Notes under the pieces: generated by a model
What the model saw: only the letters and a program-made list of their open reading frames with translations
Database searches by the model: none
Told to the model about the DNA's origin: nothing
Program-made: the position numbers and the translations under genes
NCBI GenBank assembly: GCA_016463225.1
Contig: JAEMRT010000016.1
Span: 1-64,000 of the forward strand
From: Sphingopyxis sp.
Lineage (GTDB): Bacteria > Pseudomonadota > Alphaproteobacteria > Sphingomonadales > Sphingomonadaceae
Direction of reading: 5' to 3'
DNA: 64,000 nucleotides
Shown: in pieces, positions 23,888 through 32,802 of the stretch
How positions within the stretch are numbered: the first letter of the stretch is position 1
Layout: every line of letters begins with the position of its first letter

Positions 23888-25522
23888 ATGCAGAAGCGGT
23901 GGATAGCATTGGGCGTCGTCGCCGCACTGGGTGCGGGCGGCACCTGGGGGTATCAGGCGAACAAATATCGCCTGCCGGGTATCGTTCAGGACTGGAACGA
24001 TCCGGTGCAGCCGAACCGGGCGGTGGTCTGGCAGCAGGGACCGGCCAAGGCGCCCGACGGCAAACGCCCGCCCAACATCATCCTGATCGTCGCCGATGAT
24101 CTGGGCTATAACGACATCAGCCTCAACGGCGGCGGCGTCGCGGGCGGGATCGTCAAGACCCCGAACATCGACGCGCTGGCGCGCGAGGGGGTGAATTTCA
24201 CCACCGCCTATGCCGCCAATGCGACCTGCTCGCCGTCGCGCGCCGCGATGATGACGGGGCGCTATCCGACGCGCTTCGGGTTCGAGTTCACCGCGGTGCC
24301 GGTCCAGTTTGCCGAAAATCTGGCGCATGGCGAAGGCGTCGGGCCGCTGAAGACGATTTTCCACAAGGATCTGATCACCCCCGCCATCCCCGACTATCCC
24401 GACATGGGCGTCCCCGCGCGTGAAGTGACGATTGCCGAGGCGGTGAAAACGGCGGGGTACCACACGCTCCACATCGGCAAATGGCATCTGGGCGAAGCGC
24501 CGTCGCTTCAGCCGCAGGCGCAGGGCTTCGACGAAAGCCTCGCGGTGCTGGGCGGCGCCGCGATGTTCATGGCCAAGGACGATCCGGGCGTGGTCAACGC
24601 CAGGCTGCCATGGGACGCGATCGATCGCTTCCTGTGGGCCAATTTGCGCCATGCCGTGACCTTCAACGGCAGCAAGCGGTTTCAGCCCAAGGGGCATATG
24701 ACCGACTATTTCGCCGAAGAAGCGACCAGGGCGATCGCGGCCAATCGCAACCGGCCGTTCTTCCTGTATCTGGCGTTCAACGCGCCGCACACGCCGTTGC
24801 AGGCGACCAAAGCGGACTATGACCGGCTGCCGCAGATCAAGGACCACAAGACGCGCGTCTATGGCGCGATGATCGCGCAGCTCGACCGGCGGATCGGCGA
24901 TGTCATGGCGAAGCTGAAAGAGCAGGGGATCGACGACAATACGCTCGTCATCTTCACCAGCGACAATGGCGGCGCCTGGTACAACGGGATCGAGCGGCTG
25001 AACGCGCCCTTCCGCGGCTGGAAGGCGACCTTCTTCGAAGGCGGCATCCGCACCCCGCTGTTCATGCGCTGGCCGGGTGGAGCCGCCCCCGGGAAACAAC
25101 GCGCCGACGTCACTGGTCATCTCGACATCTTCGCGACGATCGCGGCGGCGGCGGGCGCGGCAGTGCCGGGGGACCGGACAATCGACAGCGAGAATATCCT
25201 CGCCGGTCCGGCCAGCCGGTCAGCGATGTTCTGGCGGTCGGGCGATTACCGCGCGGTGCGCGCGGGCGACTGGAAATTGCAGGTGAGCCGGCGGCCCGAA
25301 CAGGCGCGGCTCTATAACCTCGCCGCCGATCCGACCGAACAAAAGGATCTCGCCGCCAGCGACCCGCAGCGCGTCGCGGCGCTGCGCGCCATGATCGCGG
25401 CGCAGAACAAGGGCATGGCCAAACCGATCTGGCCGGGATTGATCGAAGGCCCGGTGCGCATCGACGTGCCGCTCAACGCGCCATGGCGCGATGGGCAGGA
25501 CTATATTTATTGGTCCAATTGA
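23888..25522 (+). CDS. Sulfatase (FGly-dependent), N-terminally anchored
   Basis: 544 residues. An uncleaved or Sec signal segment covers IALGVVAALGAGGTWGY (about 6-22). PNIILIVADDLGYND gives the metal aspartates Asp70/Asp71, CSPSRAAMMTGRYPTR carries Cys114-Ser-Pro-Ser-Arg118, then HIGKWHLG, FNAPHTPLQ and FTSDNGG. All are standard type I sulfatase boxes, so a formylglycine nucleophile is expected. It differs clearly from the 20412-22280 sulfatase, suggesting two related sulfate esters or two positions on one substrate. It is divergent from the TetR-FGE pair and shares its operator region. Confidence 0.92.
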   Translation: MQKRWIALGVVAALGAGGTWGYQANKYRLPGIVQDWNDPVQPNRAVVWQQGPAKAPDGKRPPNIILIVADDLGYNDISLNGGGVAGGIVKTPNIDALAREGVNFTTAYAANATCSPSRAAMMTGRYPTRFGFEFTAVPVQFAENLAHGEGVGPLKTIFHKDLITPAIPDYPDMGVPAREVTIAEAVKTAGYHTLHIGKWHLGEAPSLQPQAQGFDESLAVLGGAAMFMAKDDPGVVNARLPWDAIDRFLWANLRHAVTFNGSKRFQPKGHMTDYFAEEATRAIAANRNRPFFLYLAFNAPHTPLQATKADYDRLPQIKDHKTRVYGAMIAQLDRRIGDVMAKLKEQGIDDNTLVIFTSDNGGAWYNGIERLNAPFRGWKATFFEGGIRTPLFMRWPGGAAPGKQRADVTGHLDIFATIAAAAGAAVPGDRTIDSENILAGPASRSAMFWRSGDYRAVRAGDWKLQVSRRPEQARLYNLAADPTEQKDLAASDPQRVAALRAMIAAQNKGMAKPIWPGLIEGPVRIDVPLNAPWRDGQDYIYWSN

Positions 25523-25557
25523 ACCGAACCCCGGCGCGGTAGAAGAAATCGACCAAC

Positions 25558-25668
25558 ATGTTCTTTGCCACGCGTTGGGACGGATTTGACAAGATAAACC
25601 AGGCGATCGAAAATAATGACCAGACGGATCTGAAACATTGGTACTTGGAAGAAGTAGGACATAAATAG
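25558..25668 (+). CDS. Possible 36-residue small protein
   Basis: ATG at 25558 to TAG at 25668 encodes MFFATRWDGFDKINQAIENN plus an acidic/basic tail ending VGHK. The composition is balanced and protein-like, and GC is lower than the neighbours, unlike random frames in this genome. The ribosome site is weak (AGAAGAAA about 10 bp upstream). It lies in the 277-bp gap between sulfatase 2 and the LapG-type gene. It may be a real small gene or the remnant of a transferred one; no homology is recognised. Confidence 0.3.
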   Translation: MFFATRWDGFDKINQAIENNDQTDLKHWYLEEVGHK

Positions 25669-25799
25669 GATAGAATTTCTACAAATTCAGTTGTTTATCG
25701 GTGTGATGTAGCATGGTTCGCTTCGTTAAATTATGATTAATGCTATGTTTACTATCGTCATGAAACCTATCCTCATCCCTCTGCGGCAGATTCGCCGGC

Positions 25800-26927
25800 A
25801 TGAGGAAGTCCGCAAACCTTGTTCGGGACAAGTCGCATTGGCGGCGTGGTATGACCCTGGTGGTCGCCGCGACGCTGCTGCCTTCGGCGGCGCACGCTAC
25901 GTCCAAAATTTCGAACGAGAAGCGCCTGGTGCGTGATGCGGTTACCTGTTCGATCGCGGCACCGACCTCTCGCATCGACACGACCCGGATCATTCTGGGT
26001 GGCGCGCCGAGCGCGCTCGATCGCATCCGGGCTGACCAGCAGGGGGTCATCCCTGCGGCGCCGTCGGTCGGCGCTGCGGTACCGATCCTTGCGGGCACGG
26101 GGGGCGGCCTCTTTTCGGCGGGCAAGCCGCTCGAACCCGCAAGCCGCACATCCATTTCTTTCCAGCCGCCCGAACCCTTCGACAGCCCTACCGGTTGCGC
26201 CGCCGGCAGTTTGTCGACCGTCGACAATAGCGAGGCGTTCTCGTTCGGCGGCGATGCGCAGTTTGCGGCGCGCGATCCCGCCGCCGAACTCGGCACGCTC
26301 GCGATCCCGATCAAACGGACCCGTTTCGATGCCCGCTGGGAGCGGGTGCGCCGGCCGTCGGCGACCGGCGTCATGCACGCCCAACTCGCGAATGCCGACG
26401 CGCGCCCGGGCCTTGACGACGCGGCGTTGCTGGCGCGGGTCAATCAATGGGTCAATGGCCGCATCGCCTATGTGAACGACGACCGCAATTATCGGCAGAG
26501 CGACTTCTGGGCGACCGCCGAGCAGACGCTGGGCCGCGGCAGCGGCGACTGCGAAGATTTTGCGATCCTCAAGATGCAGCTGCTGCGTGCAGCGGGTATC
26601 GACAGCGACCGGATGAAACTGGTCCTGCTGCGCGATCTGGCCGCCAACAACGATCATGCCGTGCTGCTGGTGGAAACCGCGGCGGGCAAGCTGGTGCTCG
26701 ATAACACGACGAACCTTGTCTATGATGGCAGCCGGTCGAATTCCGTCCGACCGGTGTTGTCGTTCAGCGGCAATCGGCGCTGGGTTCACGCCTATCGCAA
26801 CGCCGAGCCGTCACGCAATCTGCTGGCTTCCGTTCCGGCATCGGGGAAATCCTTTGCGCTCGCCCTGAACGATCAGCGTTCGGTGAGCGCGGCGTTGCTG
26901 ACCTTCAAGACTGGCTTCAGCAAGTAA
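25800..26927 (+). CDS. LapG-type transglutaminase-like cysteine protease (BTLCP)
   Basis: 375 residues with an N-terminal export signal (RRGMTLVVAATLLPSAAHA). The C-terminal domain has the bacterial transglutaminase-like catalytic triad: Cys251 in GRGSGDCEDFAIL, His286 in NNDHAVLLV and Asp301 in LVLDNTTN. LapG-family proteases act in the periplasm and clip the N-terminal retention module of giant adhesins, releasing them when c-di-GMP is low. The giant adhesin and its secretion genes lie immediately beyond on the opposite strand. No LapD-type receptor is in the window. Residues 50-150 are a long, less conserved linker. Its 3' end overlaps the HlyD gene by 55 bp, tail to tail. Confidence 0.88.
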   Translation: MRKSANLVRDKSHWRRGMTLVVAATLLPSAAHATSKISNEKRLVRDAVTCSIAAPTSRIDTTRIILGGAPSALDRIRADQQGVIPAAPSVGAAVPILAGTGGGLFSAGKPLEPASRTSISFQPPEPFDSPTGCAAGSLSTVDNSEAFSFGGDAQFAARDPAAELGTLAIPIKRTRFDARWERVRRPSATGVMHAQLANADARPGLDDAALLARVNQWVNGRIAYVNDDRNYRQSDFWATAEQTLGRGSGDCEDFAILKMQLLRAAGIDSDRMKLVLLRDLAANNDHAVLLVETAAGKLVLDNTTNLVYDGSRSNSVRPVLSFSGNRRWVHAYRNAEPSRNLLASVPASGKSFALALNDQRSVSAALLTFKTGFSK

Positions 26928-28123
26928 CTCAGCACCGACTTTTTCCCGGTCAGAATCTCGACATCGCAGAGCATGCCAGGGGTGATCGGCAAGCGGCGAC
27001 CGTTTGATACCAGAAATGCGTTCGTCGTTTCGACGACCACCGTAAAATAGGCCTGACGCTCGACTTCATCATAAATGCTGTCGGCCGAAACGCGCACCAC
27101 CTTCCCCTTGAGGCCGCCATAGATAGAGAAATCATAGGCGGTGACCTTGACGTTGGCGGGGTCGCCGACCTTGATGAAGGCGATGTCGCGCGGAGTCACG
27201 CGCGTTTCGACCAGCAGCTTGTCGCCGAGGGGAACCACCTGCATGATCTGTTCACCGGCATTCACGTAACCGCCTACCGTGTTGACGAGGAGGTCATTGA
27301 CGACCCCGCGCGTCGGCGAACGGATTTCGGATCGCGCCAACCGTCCTTCGGCCCCGCGGATTGTCTCAGCGTTGACGGCCATCTTGGTCGTAAGCTGGCT
27401 GCGCTCGTTGAGCGCATCCTGCTGGAAATCGAAGCGCGCGCGCGACACCTCGGCGCTCGCCTCGCGCACAGCCGCCTGCGAGCGCGATATTGCCTGGCGG
27501 GCGGCTGCGAGCCGTCCCTGAATGTCGACGACCTCGCGCTGCGCGGACAGCAGCTCGGTCTGCGGTACAACGCCCTTCGCGGCCAGCGGCTGGAGCATCG
27601 CCACCTGTTCGCGCGCCAGAGAGAGGCTGCTTTCGAGCGAGGAGGCGGTCGCCTGCGCTTCGCCCATATCGCGGCGGCGCTGTTCGACGCCGGCCGACAG
27701 CGCGGCGAGCTGACTTTGCAGCGACGAGCGGCGCACCTGGGCGAGGCGAAGCTCGTCGCCACAGCTTTCGCCGGTACAGTCGGCGCCACCACCTTCGCCG
27801 GCGAGACGCGCGGCGCGCTGTCCCAGTCGTTCATTCTCGGTTTCCAGCTGACCAAGCTCGGACTGCGACGAGGTGTTGTCGAGGCGCACCAGCAGCTGGC
27901 CTTTGCTGACCGTCTGACCCGACCGCACCAGAATTTCCTGAATCGTGGAAGGCTCGGCCGACTGGATGATCTGGACCTTTGAGGAGGGAATGACGCGGCC
28001 CTGTCCGCGCGTGACCTCGTCGACCCGCGCGATGCTCGCCCACAACAGGAACAGGACAAAGCCGGCCGCTGCCGCCACCATGATCTGTTCGCTGCCGCGC
28101 AATCGTTGCCAGAATTTCAACAT
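26873..28123 (-). CDS. HlyD-family type I secretion membrane-fusion protein (LapC-like)
   Basis: About 416 residues from the ATG at 28123. One inner-membrane helix (VAAAAGFVLFLLWASI) is followed by ARVDEVTRGQGRVIPSSKVQIIQS (lipoyl half-motif), a long coiled coil (about 90-270, Leu/Gln/Ala heptads) and the C-terminal beta-barrel ending with TPGMLCDVEILTGKKSVLSYLLKPV, typical of T1SS adaptors. It bridges the ABC exporter at 29220 and the TolC protein at 31408. It starts 2 bases after the SleB-like stop, so it is the last gene of the operon. The open frame upstream to 28231 overlaps SleB and is rejected. Confidence 0.92.
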   Translation of the reverse strand: MLKFWQRLRGSEQIMVAAAAGFVLFLLWASIARVDEVTRGQGRVIPSSKVQIIQSAEPSTIQEILVRSGQTVSKGQLLVRLDNTSSQSELGQLETENERLGQRAARLAGEGGGADCTGESCGDELRLAQVRRSSLQSQLAALSAGVEQRRRDMGEAQATASSLESSLSLAREQVAMLQPLAAKGVVPQTELLSAQREVVDIQGRLAAARQAISRSQAAVREASAEVSRARFDFQQDALNERSQLTTKMAVNAETIRGAEGRLARSEIRSPTRGVVNDLLVNTVGGYVNAGEQIMQVVPLGDKLLVETRVTPRDIAFIKVGDPANVKVTAYDFSIYGGLKGKVVRVSADSIYDEVERQAYFTVVVETTNAFLVSNGRRLPITPGMLCDVEILTGKKSVLSYLLKPVLKVSNAALTER

Positions 28124-28125
28124 GC

Positions 28126-29223
28126 CTATTCTTTTTGCTGGGGCAAGGCGGCTTCTACCGGAGCTTGCTGGGTCGTCAGGGCGTCGAATTTGGATTTGCT
28201 TTGCGTCGGGTCCGGAATGCTCGGTACCCAACCCTTGCTCACATCGACGCGGCCGCCGACATCATTGTCGGCACGGTGGTCGGTTGGGTCGCGTGCAGGT
28301 GTCGATGCAGCGGTGAGATCAATCGCTCCCGTCAGCTCATCGGTGAGCGCCTGTCCCTTGTAGAGCTGGTCGAACGCCGGAATCCATTCGGCACCCGCAT
28401 AGCCATCCGAAAAGGCGGCGGGTTTGCCCCAATTGCCCGGCCAACGATAGAAGATGTGCGCGCCGATCTGTTCGATCTTGGTCAATTTGGGCGCCCAGCG
28501 CGGCAGCACATAGTCGGCGTGATAGTGGGTGGCCATGCCTACGCTCGTTTCGACATGGCCGGTCAACGCCGAACGTGCGATTTCCGCCGAGCGCCGCCAC
28601 AATGCCGGCACCGGCGCCCGCCGCATCGACCCGTCGCAAGCAAAGCTGAACTGGCAACCGGGACGCGCGCTGCCCTGATAGATCACGCCGCAGACGGTGT
28701 TCGGATAGGCGGGGTGACGCATCCGGTTGAGGATGACCTGCGCGACCGCGGCCTTGCCGCCGTCGCTTTCGGTCGCCGCTTCATAATAGATTGCCTGGGT
28801 GAGGCAGCGCTGCGCGTTCACCGCCTGAACCTGTGACAGCGTCGGCATGACGAACGGTCGCGCGGCCTCGACCGGCAAGGTCGAGGTGGGGAGCAGGGCG
28901 TTGCGTGCGACCGCATCGGCGCCTTCGGCGGCGGGCAGGCTCGACGCGCTTTCGGTATCGGCGATGAGCTTCGCGATGGCCTTTTCCCGCGCTGATTTTG
29001 CCGTCGCGGTCTGGTCGGCGTTCCAGTCGGCACGAAGGCCGTCGACGAAGCGCGCCACCCGGTCGTTCGACGAGGCAAAGAGCAGCGCGGCGGCGATCAG
29101 CGCAAAGCCCAGCAATAATATCTTCATGCCGCGGCGCGGCGCCGTCGCCCCGCTTTCGGCGTCGGTCCAAGGGGTTTCGGCCTCGGCAACGGCCTGCGCG
29201 CGGATGTTGAGCTCGAGGATCAC
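28126..29223 (-). CDS. SleB-type cell-wall hydrolase within the T1SS operon
   Basis: 365 residues, GTG start overlapping the ABC exporter stop (GTGA). One membrane segment (MKILLLGFALIAAALLF, about 33-49) anchors it. The Hydrolase_2/SleB domain spans about 140-270: CLTQAIYYEAATES (catalytic Glu region), AAVAQVILNRMRHPAYPNTV, CGVIYQG, CQFSFACDG and ATHYHADYVLPRW. SleB-like enzymes are lytic transglycosylase-like peptidoglycan hydrolases. Its location between exporter and adaptor genes suggests it opens the peptidoglycan for the secretion channel or for the adhesin anchor. The C-terminal 90 residues are low-complexity and of unknown role. Confidence 0.85.
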   Translation of the reverse strand: MILELNIRAQAVAEAETPWTDAESGATAPRRGMKILLLGFALIAAALLFASSNDRVARFVDGLRADWNADQTATAKSAREKAIAKLIADTESASSLPAAEGADAVARNALLPTSTLPVEAARPFVMPTLSQVQAVNAQRCLTQAIYYEAATESDGGKAAVAQVILNRMRHPAYPNTVCGVIYQGSARPGCQFSFACDGSMRRAPVPALWRRSAEIARSALTGHVETSVGMATHYHADYVLPRWAPKLTKIEQIGAHIFYRWPGNWGKPAAFSDGYAGAEWIPAFDQLYKGQALTDELTGAIDLTAASTPARDPTDHRADNDVGGRVDVSKGWVPSIPDPTQSKSKFDALTTQQAPVEAALPQQKE

Positions 29224-31370
29224 CGCACCGGCTCCTTCGCTGCTGTACGGGCGAGAATTTCGGCGCGCGGTCCGTCGGCGACGATCCGGCCACCATCGAC
29301 AACGATGATGCGATCGCAGATCTGCAGTACCGCCTCGCGGTGGGTGGCGATGATGACGGTCTGCGTCGGCGCGACACTGGCCTCAAGCGCCTTGATGAAA
29401 TGACGCTCGCTCTGATTATCCATCGCACCGGTCGGTTCGTCGAGGAACAGCAGCCGCGAGGGTGAAGCGAGGGCGCGGGCGATCGCAAGGAAGCTGCGCT
29501 GGCCGCCCGAAAGCTGATTGCCCCTTTCTCCGGTCACGCGGTCGAGCCCGGTTTCGTCACGACCCATGAACTGGTCGGCGCCGATCGACTTCAAGGTCGC
29601 CAGCAGTTCGGCATCGGTCGTTGCCGGCGCGCAGAACTGCAGATTCTGCTTGATCGAACCGCTGAACAGGATCGCATCCTGGCCAACGAAGCGGAATTGC
29701 GAGCGCAGGTAGATCGGCGAATATTGGCGGCTGTCGAGGCCGTCGACAAAGATATTTCCGGCATCGGGCGCATAGAGCCCGCACAAGAGTCGTCCGAGCG
29801 TCGACTTGCCCGAGGCGACGCGGCCGACGATCGCGATCTTCTCGCCAGCGTCGATCTTGAGGTTGATATCCGCCAGCGATGGCGAAGACGCGCCGGGATA
29901 GGTAAAGGCGAGGCCCTCGACCGAAACATCGCCCTTTTCGATCGTCAGGTTGAGAGCGCTGCTGCCCATCTGCCGCTCGTCTTCGGCTTCGATCATCTGC
30001 TGGATGCTCGCCATCGTCGTGATCGCCTGCCGCCCGCGCGTCATCAGGAAGGCCAGTTGACCAACGGGCGCCATCGACCGCCCTGCCAGCATGACGATCG
30101 CGATGATCGCCCCCATCGAAATGTCGCCGGCATCGAAGAGGTAGAACCCGCCGACGATCAGGGCCAGGCTCGAAAATTGCTGACCGAGCGTTGCGAGATT
30201 GATGGCGGCCGCGCCGGTCCGACGCAGGCTGGCCTGCGTGCGTGCGCTGGCATCGACCATCCGGCGCCATTGACCCAGGATCTGGCCCTCTGCGGCGCAG
30301 CTCTTGATCGTTTCGGCACCGCCAATCGATTCAACCAGCAGCGCGTGCTGGATGCTGGCATCGGCCTGGCTGTCCAGCGATGCTTCGACCATGCGACGCT
30401 GGAGAAAGTATCCCGCGGCCGCCATCGCAGCGATGATGGCAAGCGGGATGAGCGCGAGCCATCCGGCAAGTACCGCGATCATCGCAATGAAGAGGACTAG
30501 AAAAGCGACATCGACGATGAGGACGATTGTGGTCGAGGCGAAAAAGTCGCGCACGGCCTCGAATTCCGAAACCCGCTTTGCGAGCATGCCCGTGCTGCCG
30601 CGGCGGTCGGCCAGCGGCATGTTCAGCACCTTGGAAAAAATCTTTTCGGACAGTTTGACATCGAGTTCGCGGCCAAGGTCGTCGAGCAATGTAGCGCGCG
30701 CCAGGCGCAGCGCAAACTCAACCGCAAAAGCCAGTACCGCGCCGATTGCGAGAACCCAGAGGCTTTCTACGGCCTTGTTGGGAATGACCCGGTCATAGAC
30801 GTTCATCGTGAACAGCGGCAGCGCCAGGCCGAGCAGGTTGATCATCAGCGCTGCGCCGAGGACCGGATAGAAGGACCGGCGCATACGCCGCACCTCGCTC
30901 CAGAACCAGTGGCGCTTGGCTTTCTCATCCCATGGCCGTTCTTCGGCGCGGATCGCCGTCGGGTCCGCCGCAACGGCGATCGCAAGTCCCGAGAAATTTT
31001 CCTCGACCGACGCCTCGTCGGCCCAGACGGGCGCATCGAGACCGGGGCGCCAGACCAGATATTCATCGTCCCGCGCCTCGAGCAGCACCGAGCAGCCGCC
31101 GTCCTTGCCACGCACTATCGCGGGAAGGTCGCGCGCAATGTTGCGGGCCTTGCGACCATAGAGACGATCATTGTTGATAAAGCACAGGTCGAGCGCAGCT
31201 TCGGCCTGGTGAAAGGGGAGGTGGCCGCGCTCGTCGCGCGCCAGCGCTGAAAGCGCCCCGCGCTGGAAATTCTGACCGAAATGCTGCGCGACAAAGAGGA
31301 TGCAGGCGATCAGCGGATCGCCTGAATTCTCTTTGCCAATGCGCGCAACCGAGGATTGATCCTGCACCAT
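29220..31370 (-). CDS. Type I secretion ABC transporter/permease (LapB-like)
   Basis: 716 residues in three parts: an N-terminal C39-peptidase-like domain without the catalytic QxxCG motif (residues 1-130, so a non-cleaving CLD as in RTX exporters), a six-helix permease (about 165-440), and an ATPase domain. Walker A is GRVASGKST (about 520), signature LSGGQRS, Walker B LLFLDEP, H-loop ATHRE. It powers export of the giant adhesin. The ribosome site before ATG 31370 is weak (AAAGAA). It follows the TolC gene by 37 bp and overlaps the SleB gene. Confidence 0.95.
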   Translation of the reverse strand: MVQDQSSVARIGKENSGDPLIACILFVAQHFGQNFQRGALSALARDERGHLPFHQAEAALDLCFINNDRLYGRKARNIARDLPAIVRGKDGGCSVLLEARDDEYLVWRPGLDAPVWADEASVEENFSGLAIAVAADPTAIRAEERPWDEKAKRHWFWSEVRRMRRSFYPVLGAALMINLLGLALPLFTMNVYDRVIPNKAVESLWVLAIGAVLAFAVEFALRLARATLLDDLGRELDVKLSEKIFSKVLNMPLADRRGSTGMLAKRVSEFEAVRDFFASTTIVLIVDVAFLVLFIAMIAVLAGWLALIPLAIIAAMAAAGYFLQRRMVEASLDSQADASIQHALLVESIGGAETIKSCAAEGQILGQWRRMVDASARTQASLRRTGAAAINLATLGQQFSSLALIVGGFYLFDAGDISMGAIIAIVMLAGRSMAPVGQLAFLMTRGRQAITTMASIQQMIEAEDERQMGSSALNLTIEKGDVSVEGLAFTYPGASSPSLADINLKIDAGEKIAIVGRVASGKSTLGRLLCGLYAPDAGNIFVDGLDSRQYSPIYLRSQFRFVGQDAILFSGSIKQNLQFCAPATTDAELLATLKSIGADQFMGRDETGLDRVTGERGNQLSGGQRSFLAIARALASPSRLLFLDEPTGAMDNQSERHFIKALEASVAPTQTVIIATHREAVLQICDRIIVVDGGRIVADGPRAEILARTAAKEPVR

Positions 31371-31407
31371 AATTATGTTTTCTTTGTAGAATCAAACCTT
31401 TAATTAT

Positions 31408-32802
31408 TTATTGCGGGTAACGGCGTCGCTGCAACTCGGCCGGCGCCGGCGGCCCGTAACCCACTTCCTCGCGCGCATAAACGCGGCGCGATTCCGGTGC
31501 GCTCAGGTTGAATGCGTCGAGCAAATTGTTGGTCGACGCAAGCACCTGATAGACCGCGAACATTTCTGAGAAGCGCGCCGTCTCGGCGCGCACCTGGACA
31601 TTGAAACGCGTATTCTGCGCGTCCAGAACGTCGAGCAGCGACCGCCGCCCGACCGAAAATTGCTCGCGATACGAGATCAGCAACTCGTCGGTCGCCTTGC
31701 TTTGATCGACGAGATCGCGGAACACCGCGGTCTGGGTTTCGCGGCTATTCCATGCGCGGCGCGTATCCGCTTCGGCGTTGCGCTGGGTTTCGTGCAGACG
31801 GAAACGCGACTGGCTCGCACGGCGAACCATTTCCTGATATTTCGCGCGGTTGATTCCGCCGTCGAAAATATCCCAGCGCATCACGACCCGGCCGAGCAGA
31901 TCGTTGGTCTCGCCGCGGAAGGAATCGATGTCGTCACCGATCCGGCCAGCGAATTCCAGGCCGATCGTCGGGAAGAAGTCACCCTTGTGCTTCTTCGCCT
32001 CGGCATTGGCTGCGTCAACATCGGCCTGCGCTTCCAGCACTTTGGGATGACGCGCGCGTGTCAGGCCAACAGCCTCGCTCAGGCTGACGGGCAGTTTCTC
32101 CATCATCGCCGGCGGCATTTGCACTTCGTCGACTTCGAGGCCGCTCAGCGCGAGCAGTTCGATTTTTGCGTTGGTCAGCGCCTCTCTGGCTTCCGAAACC
32201 CGCACACTGGCCGCCTTGGCACGCTCCTGTGCCTGTTGCAGGTCGGCGGTGCTGATCGATCCGGCGGTGACGCCGCTCGACAGGTCGGAGACCAGGCTGT
32301 TGTGAAAGGTCAAATTGTCATCGGCGGCCGCGACAACCCGCTGCTGCAGCAGCACATCGAGATATTGTCGCGCCGATTGCAATGCGATGAATTCCGAGCG
32401 TTCGAGGACGCGCAGCGCTGCGCCGTCGACACGCGCGGCCTGACGAAGCTTTTCCCCCCGCCGGCGGCCGAAATCGATCAGCGTCTGTTCGGCACGGATC
32501 GCTGCCTCCACCGGATAGAGCTCGTCATTGGCGATGCCAAGGCTACGCCGGGTCGCATTCTCGAGCCGGCGCACGCCCGCCGACATTTCGAGCGAGATGC
32601 GCGGCAGATAGAGCCCTTCGGCTTGCTCAAGCTCGAATTCGATCGCCTGCTTGTTCATTTCCGCCTGGTTGATCTGCGGATTGGAATCGATCGCGACCGC
32701 CATCACATTCTGCATCGAGACGGGATCGGCGAAAGCTGCACTGGCGTAGAGCGACAGGGTGATTGCCGACGCGAGGCCGGTCCACTTGAGTTGCGGTTTC
32801 AT
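31408..32802 (-). CDS. TolC-family outer-membrane channel (LapE-like)
   Basis: 464 residues with a signal peptide (SAITLSLYASAAFADP). Two TolC-type repeats are rich in long Ala/Gln/Glu helices; DPVSMQNVMAVAIDSNPQIN and SYREQFSVGRRSLLDVLDAQN are characteristic. It forms the outer-membrane exit duct of the type I system. ATG at 32802 shares its A with the TGA stop of the OmpA-like gene (TGATG), showing translational coupling. The TTG at 32805 is not needed. The C-terminus is Arg/Pro-rich. Confidence 0.93.
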   Translation of the reverse strand: MKPQLKWTGLASAITLSLYASAAFADPVSMQNVMAVAIDSNPQINQAEMNKQAIEFELEQAEGLYLPRISLEMSAGVRRLENATRRSLGIANDELYPVEAAIRAEQTLIDFGRRRGEKLRQAARVDGAALRVLERSEFIALQSARQYLDVLLQQRVVAAADDNLTFHNSLVSDLSSGVTAGSISTADLQQAQERAKAASVRVSEAREALTNAKIELLALSGLEVDEVQMPPAMMEKLPVSLSEAVGLTRARHPKVLEAQADVDAANAEAKKHKGDFFPTIGLEFAGRIGDDIDSFRGETNDLLGRVVMRWDIFDGGINRAKYQEMVRRASQSRFRLHETQRNAEADTRRAWNSRETQTAVFRDLVDQSKATDELLISYREQFSVGRRSLLDVLDAQNTRFNVQVRAETARFSEMFAVYQVLASTNNLLDAFNLSAPESRRVYAREEVGYGPPAPAELQRRRYPQ

